Shown here piece by piece: positions 11,560 to 23,042 of a DNA stretch of 64,000 bases. Within the stretch, counting starts at the first letter, position 1, and each line of letters starts with the position of its first letter. This stretch comes from Primulina eburnea (lineage: Eukaryota > Streptophyta > Magnoliopsida > Lamiales > Gesneriaceae), in NCBI RefSeq assembly GCF_022965805.1, contig NC_133115.1, positions 29,937,321 through 30,001,320 on the forward strand. The letters are read 5' to 3'. A model generated the notes under the pieces. That model saw nothing but the letters and a program-made list of their open reading frames with translations. It had not been told where the DNA came from and did not search any database. The position numbers were made by a program, and so were the translations under genes.

Positions 11560-12562
11560 ATATGTGATACCAAAGACACATAATAGCACCACAGATCATG
11601 TTTATGCACAATGACACTTTTTTGGACACACACGGGTAAGCCCATTAGGGTAATCCAATACTGATTCCCGAAATAAATAATCCGATCAGAACCCAACTAG
11701 ATGTAGGTATCAAATTATTATTTCAATAACTGCAAGTACAAATGAAGAAGAAAATTTTAGAATATACATGATATCTAGACAATGACTGCTCCAGACACAT
11801 GACCGGATATGCCAAACGGCTTTCAGAAGTCAATTAATGCAAAGAGACAACTCAAAGTGTAAGGCTGTTGGTAAGGGTAAGATTATCCATTACAAGATCA
11901 TTATTTTGCTAGTTGAAAATTTGTTATATAACCTGATTAACATTAGCCAACTATAAGATAATGGTTATTCTATTGAATTCCACAAACATACTTGCACTAT
12001 AAAATATATCAATGGAGACATCATGCTAAACAGACTAAGAGAACACCAAACCTACAAAGTTGGTTTGTTTGATGAAAAATTTATATTTCTACATGTTTTG
12101 TTGTTATGCATGGTAAAGATCGTTGGTTGTGACAGAAATAACTAAATTACCTGAATTTCAAATCTATTGACTGTCTGATCAATCAAGACTTGGTGATCGT
12201 TTTCCAAAATTGATTGTACTAAAGTAAATATATGCATAAAATGTCAGTTAGGCAAGCAAGTGAGATCTATATTTAAAAAATGTAAGTGTAACTCATCCAC
12301 CAAATGCTTGGATTTACTACACATGGACTTATTTGGTCATATACCAGTAAAGAGCTTAGGGAAATGAGATACACTCTGGTGCTAGTGGACGATTACTCTA
12401 GATATACTTGGGTGATATTTCTACCATCCAAAAACCAAACCAATGTCCACTTAGTCAAGATTTCAAAACAGCTATAGAACGAGAAATATCATCTTGGGAT
12501 AGATAGGATAAGAAGTGATACGAACACTGAATTTACAAACAAAATACTCTCATGAATAAACA
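11560..12562 (+). pseudogene. Decayed Copia gag-pol fragment (gag end to integrase)
   Basis: The fragment is collinear with the SIRE-like Copia copies at 42.0 and 48.7 kb. About 11780 corresponds to the Copia protease motif region (DSGCSRHMTG), which is readable only across frameshifts. Later parts match the GAG-pre-integrase HxxH-CxxC block and the integrase core, ending near the RSDxGTEFTNK motif. Many stops and indels make it non-functional. The gypsy element at 12563 inserted next to or within its right end; nothing Copia-like resumes at 20149. The left limit is uncertain. Confidence 0.7.
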
Positions 12563-12667
12563 TGTAGTAGCCCGAATTCCAAATTGGGTAATTAACGGAT
12601 TAATGGTGATTAAGAAGGTTTAATGTGTAATTTTGACCGTGGTCATGATCGGACGGACCGAAGATGG

Positions 12668-12870
12668 TTCGGTAGCACCGAAGAGTTCGGACGATCCGAA
12701 GTGGGTTCGGTGGATCCGATCATGAGGTGTCAAGAGTTGATCGACACGTCAGTTTACATGCAAGTTCGGATGATCCGAAATGTAGGTTCGGTGGATCCGA
12801 TCATGAGGTGTCAAGAGCCGATGGACACGTAGGAGTTCGGATGTTCCGAAGTGGGTTCGGTGGATCCGAA
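12668..12870. repeat. Seven TTCGGnnnnnCCGAA palindromes upstream of the LTR TATA box
   Basis: Units lie at 12668-12682, 12686-12700, 12706-12719, 12765-12779, 12787-12800, 12836-12850 and 12856-12870. Arms TTCGG/CCGAA are constant and the centre varies (TAGCA, ACGAT, TGGAT, ATGAT, ATGTT). Two units are embedded in a duplicated segment that includes GGATCCGATCATGAGGTGTC. The last unit ends 8 bp before the TATA box. The same array recurs in the 3' LTR (18799-19001). Confidence 0.85.
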
Positions 12871-12877
12871 CATAACC

Positions 12878-12885
12878 TATAAATA
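12878..12885 (+). promoter_or_regulatory. TATA box of the 5' LTR
   Basis: CTATAAATAG is a near-ideal plant TATA box. It follows the palindrome array, so U3 runs from 12563 to about 12910 and transcription should start near 12910. Confidence 0.75.
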
Positions 12886-14016
12886 GTGCTCGGATTTCCT
12901 CATTTTGCATTGCAAATTCTTGAGTTGTCTCTCATATTTGAGAAGTTTGGAAGGTTTCTAGGGTTAGTTGTCGGTCGAGCGATAGCCAAGAACTGCCAGG
13001 ATTGGTAGCGTAGCGACGCCTGAGTTACGAGGCAATCGACATCAAAGGGCTGTCGACGGACGAAGGTAAACCCTAAACCTTTGGTAGTACTGGTTTTGCT
13101 AGTCTAGCATGGTAGTATTGTTCATTGGGTATGCTTTTGTTGCGTAGGCTTGTTCTAGACCTGTTTAGCGGTGTTGCGTAAGGCTAGGCTTGCTGTGATA
13201 GAGGTACGAAAGTATTATCCGAGATATCCTGGTCGAGTATACATCCTTATATGTGTTGCATGATTATGTGGTGCATTGATATATGTCATATGATGCATGC
13301 TATTATGTCGCGTTTTATGATGCATGTTGCATTTCATGTTGAGCCGTATCTCCTTCGAGATAGCCTTTACTGTTGAGCTGTATCTCTTTCGAGATAAGCT
13401 ATATCTTGTGGGGCCGCTCAGCCCTGTCTTGTCTTGTGGACGCATGGACACCGAGAGTACACAGTGGCCGACGGGTCCGGAGGGCTTCGGTGATCCGGGA
13501 CATCTTAGGTCCACGTCTGTTCTTGTAGTGGATGCAGTGACCCAGAGGAGTACCGCGCGGCACTATCCACTTGGCGCCTCTAGACTGAGCATTTTGAGAT
13601 CCTTTGTTACTCCTGTTTCTTGACTACCCTGGTATCATATCATAGCATGTGCATTTCATATAGGTTTGTATACTCATGCTTTTGTACTGGGCGTTCTTAT
13701 CGCTCACGTCCTCGGTTTTGTTTATCTTGGACACCCCATTCCCACGGGGCAGGCCTCAGGTTGGACAGCTCAGGAGGAGGAGGAGGAGGAGGAGGACGTT
13801 GAGTAGCTGGTTGGTTTAGTTCTTCGGTATCTTTTTGTTTCGATATGGTTGTACCGTATATTTCAGTTTAGTTGAGTTGTTCTGGATTTTCGATTGGGTT
13901 GTATAACTATCGTTTGGTGTCAGTTTTCCGCTGTTATCTCTGATTATTATTAATTAAGTTAAGTGCATGCTTAGTTCTTCATTAGTAGGTGATTCTGGAA
14001 CGGGTCACTACATTTA

Positions 14017-14028
14017 TGGTATCAGAGC
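14017..14028 (+). other. Primer-binding site (initiator tRNA-Met)
   Basis: TGGTATCAGAGC starts four bases after the 5' LTR. It complements the 3' end of plant initiator tRNA-Met, the usual primer of this group. Confidence 0.85.
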
Positions 14029-14112
14029 ATGCTTACGATTTTGGGATATAGATTCTGTTTTGGGATTTTCGTTGACCATTTTACCATTTTTTCCCCATTC
14101 TATCTTGTAGCG

Positions 14113-17100
14113 ATGGCTGACCACTTTGGTGATGAGAGTAGTCAGGGAAGTGTAGGTCGTTGGGGTGACCAGGACGATCGTAGGCGTCATCGTGAACATC
14201 GTCATCGTCGGGATGGTCCTAGGCGTTTTGATTTGCACCGTTTCGTTCAGATGGGGCCTAAGCCTTTAGTCGGCGGTGAGACTCCCGATGATGCTGAGGA
14301 TTGGTTAGAGCGCATGGAGAGTTGTTTCCGTGCATTCCAGTGCACCGAGGAGCAGCAGATGGAGACCCTTGGTTTTCTTCTCGAGGGCCGTGCGCGCAAG
14401 TGGTGGCGATCGACTTCTGCGCCGATAGTCCAGTCCCAGGGTAGGGTGACTTGGGCCGATTTCCGTGCAGCTTTCATGCAGCTGTATTTTCCTCCAGCCC
14501 TTCGCCAGGCAAAGACGATTGAGCTCCTGAATCTTAAGCAGGGTAGTATGTCTGTTGATGAATATCAGCAGAAGTTCTTTGAGTTGTTACCTTTTGCTCC
14601 TCATATCAGTGGCAGTTCTGAGGCCAAGTATGACCATTTTCTCCAGGGTCTTAACCAGGAGATTTTTGATCGAGTCACTGTCTGTGATAATCCTACTTCG
14701 TATGATGGGTTAGTGAACCGGTGTCGCCAGGCAGAGATCAGTCTCCAGCGTGGTAGGGCTATTCTTTCCTCTAGACCTCCGAGTACTTTGAGCCCTCGAT
14801 CTCAGTCTTTCAAGAAGTCAGGTTCTTCTTCTTCTGGATCTGGATCACGGTCTAGCGGTGTTTTCCGCTTTGGTAAGAAGAAGGTTTCTTGTGTACATTG
14901 TGGGAAGAACCATCCATCGGAGCAATGTCGATCAGCCGCGGGAGCTTGTTTTCAGTGCGGAGAGATGGGTCATCTCAAGAAGAATTGTCCTCAGTTGCGA
15001 GGTGGAGCAGGATCTGGTTCCGGATCTCAGACGACTGTTCAGCAGAGGAGGCAGGGTCAGGCAGTGGGTAGTTCAAATCTTCGACCTCGTGCCCAAGGTC
15101 AGGTTTTTGCGCTGAACCAGGATCAGGCTGCAGATGAGACAGAGAGAGTCATAGCAGGTACTTTTCGTTTATGCGGTATTCCTGCTTTTGTTCTTATTGA
15201 TACCGGAGCATCACATTCATTCATTTCTGCACGATTTGTTAAGCGTCATAAGTTACCGTATGTTTCTCTAGACGTCATTCTTTCCGTTTCTACCCCGATG
15301 GGTCATTCGGTGTTAGCGAAGCGTCTAGTGATGGGTTGTTCCTTAGATTTTGAGGGTAACGAATTGATTGCGAATCTTATGATCCTGGAGATGGAAGATT
15401 TTGATTGTATTCTAGGTATAGACCTATTGACTACCTACCGAGCTACCGTGGATTGTTACCAGAAGCTTGTTCAGTTTCGTACGACTGAGAGCTCTAGTTG
15501 GTTTTTTTATGGTGAGGGAGCGCGACCTCCGATGCCAGTGGTATCTGCTCTGAAAGCCTGTCGTGCTTTAGAGTCGGGCGGGGAAGGCTACCTCATCTAT
15601 GCGATTGATTCATCCACAGGTAGTGTTGGTATAGAGGATATTCCAGTGGTTTGTGATTTTCCGGATGTTTTCCCAGATGAGATTCCTGGTTTTCCTCCGG
15701 TTAGAGAGGTGGAATTTGGCATTGAGTTAATGCCAGGGACTGCACCGATTTCTCGTGCCCCCTATCGTCTTGCTCCGTCAGAGATGAGAGAATTGAAGCA
15801 GCAATTGCAGGATCTTCTTGATAAAGGTTATATTCGCCCGAGTGTTTCAACTTGGGGAGCTCCAGTCTTGTTTGTCAAGAAGAAAGATGGATCTATGCGA
15901 TTGTGCATTGATTATCGCCAGCTGAATCGTGTGACGATCAAAAACAAGTATCCATTACCTCGTATCGATGATTTGTTCGATCAGCTTCAGGGTACCTCTG
16001 TTTACTCCAAGATTGACTTGCGATCGGGTTATCATCAGATGAGAGTTGGAGATGATGATATTTCCAAGACTGCATTTCGTACTCGATATGGGCATTACGA
16101 GTTTCTAGTTATGCCATTTGGATTGACGAATGCGCTAGCAGTGTTCATGGATTTGATGAATCGAGTCTTTCGGGATTTTCTAGATCAGTTTGTTGTGGTT
16201 TTCATCGACGATATCTTGATTTATTCTCACAGTGTGGAAGAGCATATCCAGCACTTGAGGATTGTGTTGCAGATTCTTCGTGAGAAGCAATTGTATGCTA
16301 AGCTGAGTAAGTGCGAGTTCTGGATTGATCGTGTAGTATTCCTTGGTCATGTGATTTCCAAGGAAGGAATTTCTGTGGATCCCAGCAAGATTGAGGCAGT
16401 GCTGAATTGGTCACGTCCTACGACGGTGGCTGAGATCCGTAGTTTTCTAGGTCTGGCAGGGTATTATCGTCGCTTCATCGTGAATTTCTCTCAGGTAGCT
16501 AGACCATTGTCGCAGCTTACTCGGAAGGATGTTCCATTTGAGTGGTCATCTGAGTGCGAAGATAGTTTCAGAGAGCTTCGTCGACTTCTGACATCTGCAC
16601 CTGTTTTGGCATTACCGTCAGGATCTGATGGTTTCAGTGTTTACACCGATGCTTCTTTTCAAGGCTTAGGGTGTGTGTTGACGCAGAATGATCATGTGAT
16701 CGCTTACGCATCCAGGCAGTTAAAACCTCACGAGGAAAAGTATCCTATTCATGATCTAGAATTAGCTGCTATTGTGTTTGCGCTAAAGATCTGGCGTCAT
16801 TACTTGTACGGGGTTAAGTTTGAAATTTTTACTGATCATAAGAGTCTGAAGTATCTGTTCACTCAGGCTGAGTTGAACATGAGACAACGTCGTTGGATGG
16901 ATCTACTTAAAGATTATGACTGCGAGATCAAATACCATCCAGGTTCTGCGAATCTCACAGCCGATGCTCTTAGTCGCAAGGTGAGAGCCTCTGCACTTCA
17001 GACCAGTGCTATGATTAGTACTATCCAGGATTGTTGTTCATTGGGATTTAATTTCAAACATCGGAAAGGTATGGAGAGCATTCGTGTTGCTACCATTTTA

Positions 17101-18531
17101 TCTGAGCCAGCTTTGTTCGCTCGGATTCGAGATGCACAGATGTCTGATCTCAAGACTCAGAGATTAGCTCGGTTGGCTGGTGGAGATAGCAATTTCCATT
17201 ATCAGTCTAATGGTCTTCTGTGTTTGTCTAATCGGGTTGTGGTACCAGAGGATGATACTTTGAGGGAAGAGATCTTGGCTCAGGCTCATCGAAGCAAGTT
17301 GAGTGTCCATCCAGGAAGCAACAAGATGTATAAAGATTTGAGGACACGATTTTGGTGGAAAGGGATGAAGCGCAGCGTTTATCAGTTTGTTTCCAAGTGT
17401 CTTGTTTGTCAGCAGGTTAAGGCAGAGCACCGTCGACCGGGAGGATTATTGTTGAACTTACCTATTCCCGAATGGAAGTGGGAGCATATCGCGATGGACT
17501 TCATTACTCACTTACCATTGTCTTCGAGGAATAGTGATGCTATTTGGGTAGTGGTGGATCGACTCACCAAGTCTGCTCATTTTCTGCCATATAACCGTGA
17601 TTTCACTTTCGATCGTATGGCTCGATTGTACATTCAAGAGATTGTACGTTTGCATGGGGTGCCAGTTAGTATTGTCAGTGACAGAGATCCTCGTTTTACC
17701 TCACGATTTTGGGGTAGTTTCCAGGCGGTATTGGGTACGTCCCTAAGTTTAAGTACAGCTTATCATCCAGAGACCGACGGTCAGACGGAGAGGACTATCC
17801 GTACACTTGAGGATATGATGCGAGCTTGTGTGATGGATTTCGGAACCGCTTGGCAGGATCATTTGCCTTTGATTGAGTTCGCGTACAACAACAGCTACCA
17901 TCGTAGTATTGGTATGGCACCATTTGAGGCGTTGTATGGGCGACGTTGTCGTACTCCATTATTTTGGGATGAAGTTGGGGAACGACATGTTGAGGGACCG
18001 GAGTTAGTCCAGCAGGCTATTGATAAGGTTGCAGTAATCAAGAAACGGATTAAGATCGCTCAGGATCGACAGGCTAGTTATGCGAACACCAAGCGGCGAC
18101 CTCTTTATTTTCAGCCAGGTGAGAAAGTGTTTCTCCGAGTTTCGCCTTTTCGCAGGATTTTGAGATTTGGTCTCAAGGGTAAGCTGTCTCCGAGATTTAT
18201 TGGTCCATTTGAAATATTAGAAAGCGTGGGAGATTTGGCTTACAGACTTGCATTGCCGCCGTACCTATCAAGTATTCATGATGTATTCCACGTATCTTTG
18301 TTGAGACGATACGTAGCAGATAAGTCTCACATTTTGCATCTCTCTGAAGTTCAACTAAATTCAGATTTGTCTTACGTGGAACGACCAGTGCGGATTCTCG
18401 ATCGCAAAGACAAGGTGTTGCGGAATAAGATCATTCCTCTTGTCTTAGTTCAGTGGCAGCGCAGAGGCACTGAAGAAGCCACTTGGGAGTTAGAAAGTCG
18501 TATGCGTTCGGAGCATCCAGAGCTCTTTTGA
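14113..18531 (+). CDS. Gag-Pol polyprotein of the Tekay-type retrotransposon
   Basis: The frame is open from 14029, but that ATG overlaps the PBS; the ATG at 14113 (MADHFGDES) is the likelier start, giving 1,472 residues. Counting from 14113, the order is: capsid-like gag (about 40-210, [13 protein letters not shown]); CX2C...H and CCHC knuckles near 260 and 280; protease [10 protein letters not shown] near 360; reverse transcriptase with VVFIDDIL near 697; RNase H with YTDAS near 843; integrase with an HHCC finger near 1060 and catalytic Asp, Asp, Glu near 1129, 1189 and 1223; and a chromodomain-like tail from about 1425 ending EATWELE...HPELF, which in this clade guides insertion into heterochromatin. 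No stops or frameshifts. One odd residue: the RT motif reads LTNALAVF where LTNAPAVF is usual, so a conserved proline is leucine. Confidence 0.95.
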   Translation: MADHFGDESSQGSVGRWGDQDDRRRHREHRHRRDGPRRFDLHRFVQMGPKPLVGGETPDDAEDWLERMESCFRAFQCTEEQQMETLGFLLEGRARKWWRSTSAPIVQSQGRVTWADFRAAFMQLYFPPALRQAKTIELLNLKQGSMSVDEYQQKFFELLPFAPHISGSSEAKYDHFLQGLNQEIFDRVTVCDNPTSYDGLVNRCRQAEISLQRGRAILSSRPPSTLSPRSQSFKKSGSSSSGSGSRSSGVFRFGKKKVSCVHCGKNHPSEQCRSAAGACFQCGEMGHLKKNCPQLRGGAGSGSGSQTTVQQRRQGQAVGSSNLRPRAQGQVFALNQDQAADETERVIAGTFRLCGIPAFVLIDTGASHSFISARFVKRHKLPYVSLDVILSVSTPMGHSVLAKRLVMGCSLDFEGNELIANLMILEMEDFDCILGIDLLTTYRATVDCYQKLVQFRTTESSSWFFYGEGARPPMPVVSALKACRALESGGEGYLIYAIDSSTGSVGIEDIPVVCDFPDVFPDEIPGFPPVREVEFGIELMPGTAPISRAPYRLAPSEMRELKQQLQDLLDKGYIRPSVSTWGAPVLFVKKKDGSMRLCIDYRQLNRVTIKNKYPLPRIDDLFDQLQGTSVYSKIDLRSGYHQMRVGDDDISKTAFRTRYGHYEFLVMPFGLTNALAVFMDLMNRVFRDFLDQFVVVFIDDILIYSHSVEEHIQHLRIVLQILREKQLYAKLSKCEFWIDRVVFLGHVISKEGISVDPSKIEAVLNWSRPTTVAEIRSFLGLAGYYRRFIVNFSQVARPLSQLTRKDVPFEWSSECEDSFRELRRLLTSAPVLALPSGSDGFSVYTDASFQGLGCVLTQNDHVIAYASRQLKPHEEKYPIHDLELAAIVFALKIWRHYLYGVKFEIFTDHKSLKYLFTQAELNMRQRRWMDLLKDYDCEIKYHPGSANLTADALSRKVRASALQTSAMISTIQDCCSLGFNFKHRKGMESIRVATILSEPALFARIRDAQMSDLKTQRLARLAGGDSNFHYQSNGLLCLSNRVVVPEDDTLREEILAQAHRSKLSVHPGSNKMYKDLRTRFWWKGMKRSVYQFVSKCLVCQQVKAEHRRPGGLLLNLPIPEWKWEHIAMDFITHLPLSSRNSDAIWVVVDRLTKSAHFLPYNRDFTFDRMARLYIQEIVRLHGVPVSIVSDRDPRFTSRFWGSFQAVLGTSLSLSTAYHPETDGQTERTIRTLEDMMRACVMDFGTAWQDHLPLIEFAYNNSYHRSIGMAPFEALYGRRCRTPLFWDEVGERHVEGPELVQQAIDKVAVIKKRIKIAQDRQASYANTKRRPLYFQPGEKVFLRVSPFRRILRFGLKGKLSPRFIGPFEILESVGDLAYRLALPPYLSSIHDVFHVSLLRRYVADKSHILHLSEVQLNSDLSYVERPVRILDRKDKVLRNKIIPLVLVQWQRRGTEEATWELESRMRSEHPELF

Positions 18532-18680
18532 GTTGTACTATGGTTGTAATATGGAGGTGTGTGTGTTTTTCTGTTGTAATCGAAATATCAGTTGTATTCA
18601 ACAACCATTGAGATGTAATAACGATGTTGTTATTTCGTTTTGTTCATCCTCTAAGCCTGATTTCGAGGACGAAATCTTTT

Positions 18681-18693
18681 AAGGGGGGGAGAA
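18681..18693 (+). other. Polypurine tract
   Basis: AAGGGGGGGAGAA directly abuts the 3' LTR and would prime plus-strand synthesis. Confidence 0.85.
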
Positions 18694-20143
18694 TGTAGTA
18701 GCCCGAATTCCAAATTGGGTAATTAACGGATTAATGGTGATTAAGAAGGTTTAATGTGTAATTTTGACCGTGGTCATGATCGGACGGACCGAAGATGGTT
18801 CGGTAGCACCGAAGAGTTCGGACGATCCGAAGTGGGTTCGGTGGATCCGATCATGAGGTGTCAAGAGTTGATCGACACGTCAGTTTACATGCAAGTTCGG
18901 ATGATCCGAAATGTAGGTTCGGTGGATCCGATCATGAGGTGTCAAGAGCCGATGGACACGTAGGAGTTCGGACGTTCCGAAGTGGGTTCGGTGGATCCGA
19001 ACATAGCCTATAAATAGTGCTCGGATTTCCTCATTTTGCATTGCAAATTCTTGAGTTGTCTCTCATATTTGAGAAGTTTGGAAGGTTTCTAGGGTTAGTT
19101 GTCGGTCGAGCGATAGCCAAGAACTGCCAGGATTGGTAGCGTAGCGACGCCTGAGTTACGAGGCAATCGACATCAAAGGGCTGTCGACGGACGAAGGTAA
19201 ACCCTAAACCTTTGGTAGTACTGGTTTTGCTAGTCTAGCATGGTAGTATTGTTCATTGGGTATGCTTTTGTTGCGTAGGCTTGTTCTAGACCTGTTTAGC
19301 GGTGTTGCGTAAGGCTAGGCTTGCTGTGATAGAGGTACGAAAGTATTATCCGAGATATCCTGGTCGAGTATACATCCTTATATGTGTTGCATGATTATGT
19401 GGTGCATTGATATATGTCATATGATGCATGCTATTATGTCACGTTTTATGATGCATGTTGCATTTCATGTTGAGCCGTATCTCCTTCGAGATAGCCTTTA
19501 CTGTTGAGCTGTATCTCTTTCGAGATAAGCTATATCTTGTGGGGCCGCTCAGCCCTGTCTTGTCTTGTGGACGCATGGACACCGAGAGTACACAGTGGCC
19601 GACGGGTCCGGAGGGCTTCGGTGATCCGGGACATCTTAGGTCCACGTCTGTTCTTGTAGTGGATGCAGTGACCCAGAGGAGTACCGCGCGGCACTATCCA
19701 CTTGGCGCCTCTAGACTGAGCATTTTGAGATCCTTTGTTACTCCTGTTTCTTGACTACCCTGGTATCATATCATAGCATGTGCATTTCATATAGGTTTGT
19801 ATACTCATGTTTTTGTACTGGGCGTTCTTATCGCTCACGTCCTCGGTTTTGTTTATCTTGGACACCCCATTCCCACGGGGCAGGCCTCAGGTTGGACAGC
19901 TCAAGAGGAGGAGGAGGAGGAGGAGGACGTTGAGTAGCTGGTTGGTTTAGTTCTTCGGTATCTTTTTGTTTCGATATGGTTGTACCGTATATTTCAGTTT
20001 AGTTGAGTTGTTCTGGATTTTCGATTGGGTTGTATAACTATCGTTTGGTGTCAGTTTTCCGCTGTTATCTCTGATTATTATTAATTAAGTTAAGTGCATG
20101 CTTAGTTCTTCATTAGTAGGTGATTCTGGAACGGGTCACTACA
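18694..20143 (+). repeat. 3' LTR of the Tekay-type element
   Basis: Same length as the 5' LTR (1,450 bp) with five base differences seen by eye. The TATA box lies at 19009-19016. It is followed by the TSD AAACA (20144-20148). Confidence 0.96.
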
Positions 20144-20148
20144 AAACA

Positions 20149-20629
20149 TCTATGAGACCGTCTCAAAATAGACTTACTCATTTTTATATCCATTAAGTTG
20201 AAATTCTTTAGCTTCTGTTTGTAGTTGATGTTGATAAGTATTCACATTTCTTACCAAAATAAAATCATTCCACCCAAACAAAATCTTCAAAGGATTTAGC
20301 ATCAAATTAGAGAAGAATATTTACACAAAGCGAAACAAATAAGTAGAGAATATGCATTAGATTGGATATGCACGCCTAATTATGAGTTTCATGGATCTTT
20401 GGCATCAATTTAGGGCTATTGTCTTGCTTATAGATGCGTAAAATTAATCGATTACTTCATTAAATTCAATCAAGTGCGCAAATTGTTCAAAATATTGTCC
20501 CAAAGCATAGTTCCGGGTAGGCATAGTTCGTAGTTTGAATCCATAATTTTTGTATAAGGGCCGCATCGCGAAAATTAAAGCTCGAAAAATTTAAGTTCAC
20601 GAAAATATTTGGTACTTGAATTGATACCG
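20149..20629. other. AT-rich DNA left of the CACTA end
   Basis: Starts with a fragment of the GAGACCGTCTC motif (20151-20165). It may be the interior of the CACTA element that ends at 21214; no coding sequence is seen. Confidence 0.3.
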
Positions 20630-21214
20630 TCGCTTGTATTGGGACGGTTTTGGTACTTGAATTGATACCGTCGCAATATTTTGCCACGGGTTGTAATACC
20701 GTCGCTTGTATTGGGACGGTTTAGAATTAACCGTCGCTTTATATTGGGACGGTTGACTATAAACCGTTGCTAGAAAAGCGACGGTTTTATAACACCGTCG
20801 CTTATTTTGATTAGCGGATAAACCGTCGCAATATTAGCGACCGTTTATGTTAAACTGTCACTAAATTAGCGACGGGTATGTTTAACCCGTCGCTAAAAAA
20901 TGGACGGTCTTGGTTAAACCGTCGCTTGTTTTATATAGCGACAGTTGTATTTAACATCGTCGCAATCATTGGCGACTGTTTGTTAAACTGTCTCCATTTT
21001 AGCGACCGTTTGTTAGGAACCGTCGCTAAAATAGCAACGGTAATTTATACACCGTTGCTAAAAAAGCGACGGGTATTGTTAAACTGTCGCTCTTTTTATT
21101 TGGCGACGGTTTTTTAACAACCGTCGCTATTTAGCGACGGTTGTTAAAAAACCGTCGCAAATGTAGGGACGGATTGAGTAAAATCGTCGCTATTCGATCC
21201 GTTTTTTTGTAGTG
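20630..21214 (-). mobile_element. CACTA (En/Spm) transposon end with dense subterminal repeats
   Basis: The minus strand starts CACTACAAAAAAACGG at 21214, the canonical CACTA terminal inverted repeat. It is followed by nearly 600 bp of direct and inverted GCGACGG / CCGTCGC motifs every 20-40 bp, many arranged as GCGACGG-TTTnTTAAA-CCGTCGC foldbacks. Such arrays bind the transposase in En/Spm elements. The opposite end was not found, so the element is truncated or extends as unrecognisable sequence to the left. The CACTACAAAAC at 20138 belongs to the gypsy LTR plus its TSD and is a coincidence. Confidence 0.8.
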
Positions 21215-21339
21215 TATATACAATGTCGTGATGTCTTCTTTAACCCCGAGATGAAATAAAATGCCTTATAATAAAAATAATAATGAAAGAATTAAAATAT
21301 TTTAAATAATGAGTGTTGTTATAAAATTAAATTGTTATT

Positions 21340-21986
21340 AAAAAGTCTTTATCATGTAGTGGTCAGCTTTCTCACACTTGAAACACACCATGTTACTAGA
21401 TGGTTACTCTTTCTTTATATCTCATTCCCTTGAAAGATCTTTCATAACTTTTAATGCTAGTGTATTTTTTTTCCAAGAGTTGCCAAATCAATAATGATAT
21501 TTGAATATCTCATCAAAGTCATTTAGAGATTCTCTGGGATTCATCTTGATGTTGTCAAATTTCTGCATGACTGTTTTAAGTTTGTTTTCCATTGTCTGAT
21601 CATTTCTCTCACAGAGCTGAATCAGACTGTCTCATATTTTTTTATAGTGGATATCTTGATCTTATTGAATGTGTTTTGGCCAATAGCTTTGGATAATACG
21701 TCATTTGCCTTGTTATCTAGATTTACCTTCCTTTTATCACCATTAGTCCATTTTGATTGTGGTTTCTCTAACATTTGTGGTGCACATTCTATAATGGCTA
21801 CTGCAATGTTGGCCTTCACAATTTTGATTGTTCTGTTAGTAATGATTTACCACATATCATTGTACGAGGCTTCCAGATGAGTCTGCATTCTGATTTTTCA
21901 ATCATCAAATTCTTCTTTAAAGAACATGAGGTTTTTGCTTAAAGATGTCATCGTTATATATATAGGTTCATAAATCACACAATTAT
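21340..21986 (-). pseudogene. Decayed Copia gag (minus strand)
   Basis: On the minus strand 21622-21819 encodes ANIAVAIIECAPQML and LDNKANDVLSKAI, collinear with the N-terminal gag of the Copia body at 46.7 kb. A broken zinc knuckle (CFKCEKADH) is read near 21370. Stops and frameshifts separate the parts. It belongs to the same element as the PBS and LTR immediately to the right. Confidence 0.75.
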
Positions 21987-23039
21987 GCTCTAATACCACT
22001 TGTTAGGATAGGTTGAGGTGCTTTAAATGGTGATTGAATAAACACCTCAAAAGATCTACTAGTTTTAATAACATAAGTCTGATCCTAACCTTCAAAGATC
22101 AACAAACAACTGATATGTAATGCAGAATGAGCATACTGAAACTCTTTGAACATATGTCAAAGCTATAAGGCCATAAATAAGATACGAGGAATGTTTCTGG
22201 AAATTCTAAAGATAAAAACCTTATACGCCTCTCTTTCTTCTGTTTTTAGAAGATATTCACCAAAATATTTTGATATTTACTGCTTTTGTAACACCCAATT
22301 AAGTATGACATAACACTGCATACTGAAACTCTTAGTATCAACTTCTTCACAATTTTTAAATATATTTCTGAACAGAAAGACTTTTCCTGTTAGTCATAAA
22401 ACTCACTCATAAGATAATACAAATAAAGATTCTAGTTGGTATGACTAACAATAAATGATATCTAAAAGATATGATAAAACTTTGATAAGTGTACTTTAAA
22501 TTTTTTTCAGCAAAGCTCTCAGTAAGTAGCAGATGATGAGTTGCGTAAGTGTGTAGAGTCTGAATTCCAAAGAGATTGTTGGCCTTTTATAAATGATTTC
22601 TAACGTTTGGATCTTAACGGCTATAAAAGAATCATACTGAAGTCATTAATGCAATCATACAATTTTCCACGTGTCATTTGTTTTGATCCAAAGTTAGAAG
22701 ACATCAATAAATGTTTACGACACAATAATCAAATGTTCAGAATCTATTCTCTATAAATAGAATTGAATATTCTCTGGAAGTCTAATTTGCTAGAGTTGTG
22801 TTTTATTAAATGGAGCAGCAAATCATATATCATAAAAGACCGCTAACATTTTCAATAGTCTGAAAATAATTAGCAAGGCTTGTCCAGTTAGATTGGTAGT
22901 CATTGATAAACAATCTGTTATTGAATGTAAGTGGTATGCTGAATTTATCAGTTACTGAGTTTCTCATAGTGCCGAATTTTAATCATCCTTATTTATTTTT
23001 TAAATACGAGCTTATCATCAAAATTTAAATGTTCCAACA
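21987..23039 (-). repeat. Copia LTR with adjacent primer-binding site (minus strand)
   Basis: The minus strand reads AGTGGTATTAGAGC at 21987-22000, a diverged tRNA-Met primer site. To its right an LTR of about 1,039 bp runs 22001-23039, with TGTT...AACA ends (on minus TGTTGGAACATTT...CCTAACA). The start resembles the SIRE-like LTR at 45438 (TGTTAGACATGAATTTT). This is the 5' LTR of the reverse-oriented gag fragment; the rest of that element is missing. Confidence 0.65.
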
Positions 23040-23042
23040 TAT

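Larger units (their letters stand above)
12563..14012 (+). repeat. 5' LTR of the Tekay-type element
   Basis: Starts TGTAGTAGCCCG and ends GGGTCACTACA. It holds an array of TTCGG...CCGAA palindromes, a TATA box and a (GGA)n run near 13772-13797. Short open frames within it recur unchanged in the 3' LTR and are not genes. Confidence 0.96.
12563..20143 (+). mobile_element. Complete Ty3/gypsy chromovirus (Tekay-type) retrotransposon
   Basis: Two 1,450-bp LTRs (12563-14012 and 18694-20143) flank a tRNA-Met primer site, one long Gag-Pol frame and a polypurine tract. The element is bounded by perfect TSDs AAACA (12558-12562 and 20144-20148). The LTRs differ at five positions by eye, all transitions (about 0.3%), so the insertion is recent: roughly 0.1-0.2 million years if a rate of 1.3e-8 per site per year applies. 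All required parts are present, so it may be capable of movement. Lineage is judged from the domain order and the C-terminal chromodomain-like segment. Confidence 0.96.

Noticed and set aside
12623..13802. Short open frames repeated unchanged at 18754-19933
   Set aside because: Both sets lie in the LTRs of the Tekay-type element and are identical because the LTRs are.
20138..20148. CACTACAAAAC that looks like a CACTA terminal repeat facing the one at 21214
   Set aside because: CACTACA is the end of the gypsy LTR (also present at the 5' LTR end) and AAACA is its target duplication; the match is a coincidence.
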